64,000 nt of DNA from Brevundimonas alba. GTDB taxonomy: Bacteria > Pseudomonadota > Alphaproteobacteria > Caulobacterales > Caulobacteraceae. Shown piece after piece: positions 62,425-64,000 of the stretch (the stretch's first letter is position 1; the number at the start of each line of letters is the position of its first letter). The translations under genes and the position numbers were made by a program. The notes under the pieces were generated by a model. That model saw only the letters and a program-made list of their open reading frames with translations. It searched no databases and had not been told where the DNA came from. Where the stretch lies: NCBI RefSeq assembly GCF_011927945.1, contig NZ_JAATJM010000002.1, positions 863,539-927,538 of the forward strand. The letters run 5' to 3'.

Positions 62425-63480
62425 ATGTCCTTTCGCCTGATCCTCCTCGCCTCCTCCGCCGCCGTCCTCGCCCTCGCCGCCTGCGGAGCCCCCGAGCCCG
62501 CTGAAAGCCCGCAGGCCCCCGCCGCCAACGCGCCGCGCCCCCTGCTGACCGCAGCCCAGATCGAGGCCGGCGTGCCGCAGGCCGCCGCCACGCCCCCGGC
62601 CCCCTTGTCCGACGCGACAGGAACACAGCCGCCCGCCTACGCCCCCGATCCGGGCCTCGTCCGGCTGCAGATCCTGCTCGACCGCTCGCCCTTCTCGCCT
62701 GGCGTGATCGACGGCCTCGCCGGCGAGAACACCCGTCAGGCCATCGCCGCCTGGCGCAAGGCTAACAACCTCGGAGAGGGCGACTCCGCCGACGCCGCCC
62801 TGCTGCAGCGCCTCGCCGCGACCGACGCGAGCCCGGTGATGACAATCTACACCCTGACTGCGGCCGACCTCGCCGGCCCCTTCAGCCCGCCGCCGGGCGA
62901 GGATCTCGCCGCCCAGGCCGCCGCCGGGACCCACTACAGCTCCGCGCGCGAGCGGCTCGCCGAGCGATTCCACGTGACCGAGGCCCTGCTGCAGGGCCTC
63001 AACCCCGGCGTCGACTTCCGCCGCGCCGGCCAGACCCTCGTCGTCCCCGCGATCGCCGACCGGCCGCTGGGCGAAGTCGCCCGCATCGTCGTGGACAAGA
63101 CCGAGCGTTCCGCCCGCGCCTTCGACGCCTCGGGCCGCCTGCTGGCCTTCTACCCCGCCACCATCGGCTCGACCGAACGCCCGGCCCCGTCCGGAAACCT
63201 GCGCGTCCTCGGCGTCGCGCCGGAGCCCGACTACACCTACGACCCGGCGAAGCTCAGCTATGGTCCGGGCGACCGCAAATTCGTGATCCCCGCCGGGCCG
63301 AACAACCCGGTGGGCTCGGTCTGGATCGACCTGTCGCGCGACAGCTACGGCATCCACGGCACGCCGGACCCTTCGAAGATCGCCAAGACCGCCTCCCACG
63401 GCTGCGTCCGCCTGACCAACTGGGACGCCGAACAACTCGCCGCCTCGGTCAAGCCGGGCGTGGAAGTGCGGTTTATCTAG
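62425..63480 (+). CDS. L,D-transpeptidase lipoprotein (YkuD domain)
   Basis: A 351-residue cell-wall enzyme. The lipobox LAAC is at about residue 20. A peptidoglycan-binding-like domain (PDPGLVRLQILLDRSPFSPGVIDGLAGENTRQAIAAW), a LysM-like linker (RLAERFHVTEALLQGLNPGVDF) and a YkuD catalytic domain follow. The catalytic sequence is YGIHGTPDPSKI then SHGCVRLTNWD, with Cys about residue 327 as nucleophile and His just before. It would form 3-3 crosslinks or attach proteins to peptidoglycan. It is convergent with the next gene, the stops overlapping at CTAG. Confidence 0.93.
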   Translation: MSFRLILLASSAAVLALAACGAPEPAESPQAPAANAPRPLLTAAQIEAGVPQAAATPPAPLSDATGTQPPAYAPDPGLVRLQILLDRSPFSPGVIDGLAGENTRQAIAAWRKANNLGEGDSADAALLQRLAATDASPVMTIYTLTAADLAGPFSPPPGEDLAAQAAAGTHYSSARERLAERFHVTEALLQGLNPGVDFRRAGQTLVVPAIADRPLGEVARIVVDKTERSARAFDASGRLLAFYPATIGSTERPAPSGNLRVLGVAPEPDYTYDPAKLSYGPGDRKFVIPAGPNNPVGSVWIDLSRDSYGIHGTPDPSKIAKTASHGCVRLTNWDAEQLAASVKPGVEVRFI

Positions 63481-63806
63481 GAGGCGAGTCCAAGGCCGGC
63501 GTACCACTCCGCATAGGGTGTGTTTCTGGCCATGCGCCGGTTCTGGTCCGGCGAGCCGTCGGTCCACCAGACAGGGCCACGCTCGCCGAGGGCGACCTTG
63601 GCGGCATCGACGGCGGCGCCGGCCCGGGCCAGAGCCGCCCGGTCCCCGGTCCGGCGCGCACGACCGACCTCGCTGCGCGCCGCCATCAGATCTTTCACGA
63701 GCGCCTCGCGCCGGTCGGGCGGCAGAGCCGGATTGGTCGCACGCCACAGCCGCCCGCGGACCACGAAATATCGGCCGTCGGGCGTGTCGGGATAGGGCCT
63801 GTCCAT
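63477..63806 (-). CDS. Hypothetical protein, conserved-looking
   Basis: A 109-residue cytoplasmic protein with a defined beta start (YFVVRGRLWRATNPALPPDRREALVKDLMAARSEVGRA) and the segment GPVWWTDGSPDQNRRMARNTPYAEWYAGLG near the end. The first part looks like a small family seen in many Proteobacteria that I cannot name. The ATG at 63806 is preferred to TTG 63815. It ends at a CTAG shared with the L,D-transpeptidase gene. Confidence 0.7.
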   Translation of the reverse strand: MDRPYPDTPDGRYFVVRGRLWRATNPALPPDRREALVKDLMAARSEVGRARRTGDRAALARAGAAVDAAKVALGERGPVWWTDGSPDQNRRMARNTPYAEWYAGLGLAS

Positions 63807-63822
63807 CCGACCCAAACGAAAA

Positions 63823-63848
63823 CGGCCCCCGGATCGCTCCGGGGGCCG
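63823..63848 (-). terminator. Terminator of tuf
   Basis: On the minus strand CGGCCCCCGG/CCGGGGGCCG, a 10-bp stem with a 6-base loop (AGCGAT), followed by TTTTCGTTT. It lies 53 bases after the tuf stop codon. Confidence 0.88.
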
Positions 63849-63901
63849 CTCTGTCTTGTTGGCCTATGCTCGCCTCGCGGAGGCTCGCGGCTTGAGGCCG
63901 A

Positions 63902-64000
63902 CTACTCCGTGATCTTGGAGACCACGCCGGCGCCGACGGTGCGGCCGCCTTCGCGGATGGCGAAGCGGAGCTTCTCTTCCATCGCGATCGGGGTGATCAG
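63902..64000 (-). CDS. tuf: Elongation factor Tu, C-terminal end (partial)
   Basis: The last 32 codons of a minus-strand gene that continues past the right edge. The visible end contains [25 protein letters not shown], the universal C-terminus of EF-Tu domain 3. EF-Tu carries aminoacyl-tRNA to the ribosome. Only this copy is in the window; in many bacteria tuf directly precedes rpsJ, but here about 7.3 kb lies between them. Confidence 0.96.
   Translation of the reverse strand: MITPIAMEEKLRFAIREGGRTVGAGVVSKITE

Overview
The window is GC-rich, gene-dense chromosomal DNA of an alphaproteobacterium, most likely Caulobacterales and close to Brevundimonas or Caulobacter. This rests on the order and sequence of the S10-spc-alpha ribosomal cluster, a CC0125/CC1285-type lipoprotein, two DUF2336 proteins, an ATP12-type chaperone, a GTP-dependent PEP carboxykinase, and TTGACs-like promoters with 16-17 bp spacers. 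No prophage, insertion sequence or CRISPR array is visible. Gene assignments come from reading the translated sequence. No database search was possible.

1-15 kb: the start of a small membrane protein, a HIT hydrolase, tRNA-Thr(UGU), two overlapping genes with the same Cys/His pattern (one only 51 codons), feoAB, a lipoprotein cytochrome c, an RND efflux pair, a class II aldolase with a predicted outer-membrane protein, then DUF2336, nadK and an Hpt protein facing a second DUF2336 gene and a lytic transglycosylase.

15-41 kb: housekeeping and accessory genes. They include a TonB-like protein, a ThiO-like oxidase, pckG, four genes for two kinds of pseudouridine synthase and a methyltransferase, a BLUF photosensor, a GST, acyl-CoA carboxylase beta, a winged-helix regulator with three candidate operators, the crcB-rluA-HAD-atp12 operon, tandem membrane-protein paralogues, rarA, a Do-type protease, an MFS pump and an ABC exporter. 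Two small DUF559 endonuclease-like genes (22.6 and 32.3 kb) are each bracketed by copies of a two-hairpin palindromic repeat. In one repeat family the second hairpin changes sequence completely while its pairing is kept. This is the most intriguing unexplained structure in the window.

41.5-56.6 kb: a continuous minus-strand ribosomal cluster, rpsJ to rplQ, with secY, adk and rpoA. A TonB-like gene sits between adk and rpsM. The alpha operon (rpsM-rpsK-rpoA-rplQ) has its own promoter and leader hairpin, and further hairpins lie between rpmD and rplO, rplO and secY, and rpsK and rpoA. A promoter and leader precede rpsJ.

56.6-64 kb: about 7 kb separates rpsJ from the end of tuf on the same strand, genes that are often adjacent in bacteria. 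It holds two tandem outer-membrane barrel paralogues with near-identical terminators, a DUF2807 protein, a JmjC/cupin-like protein beside a CelD-type GNAT, an L,D-transpeptidase lipoprotein and small unknown genes.
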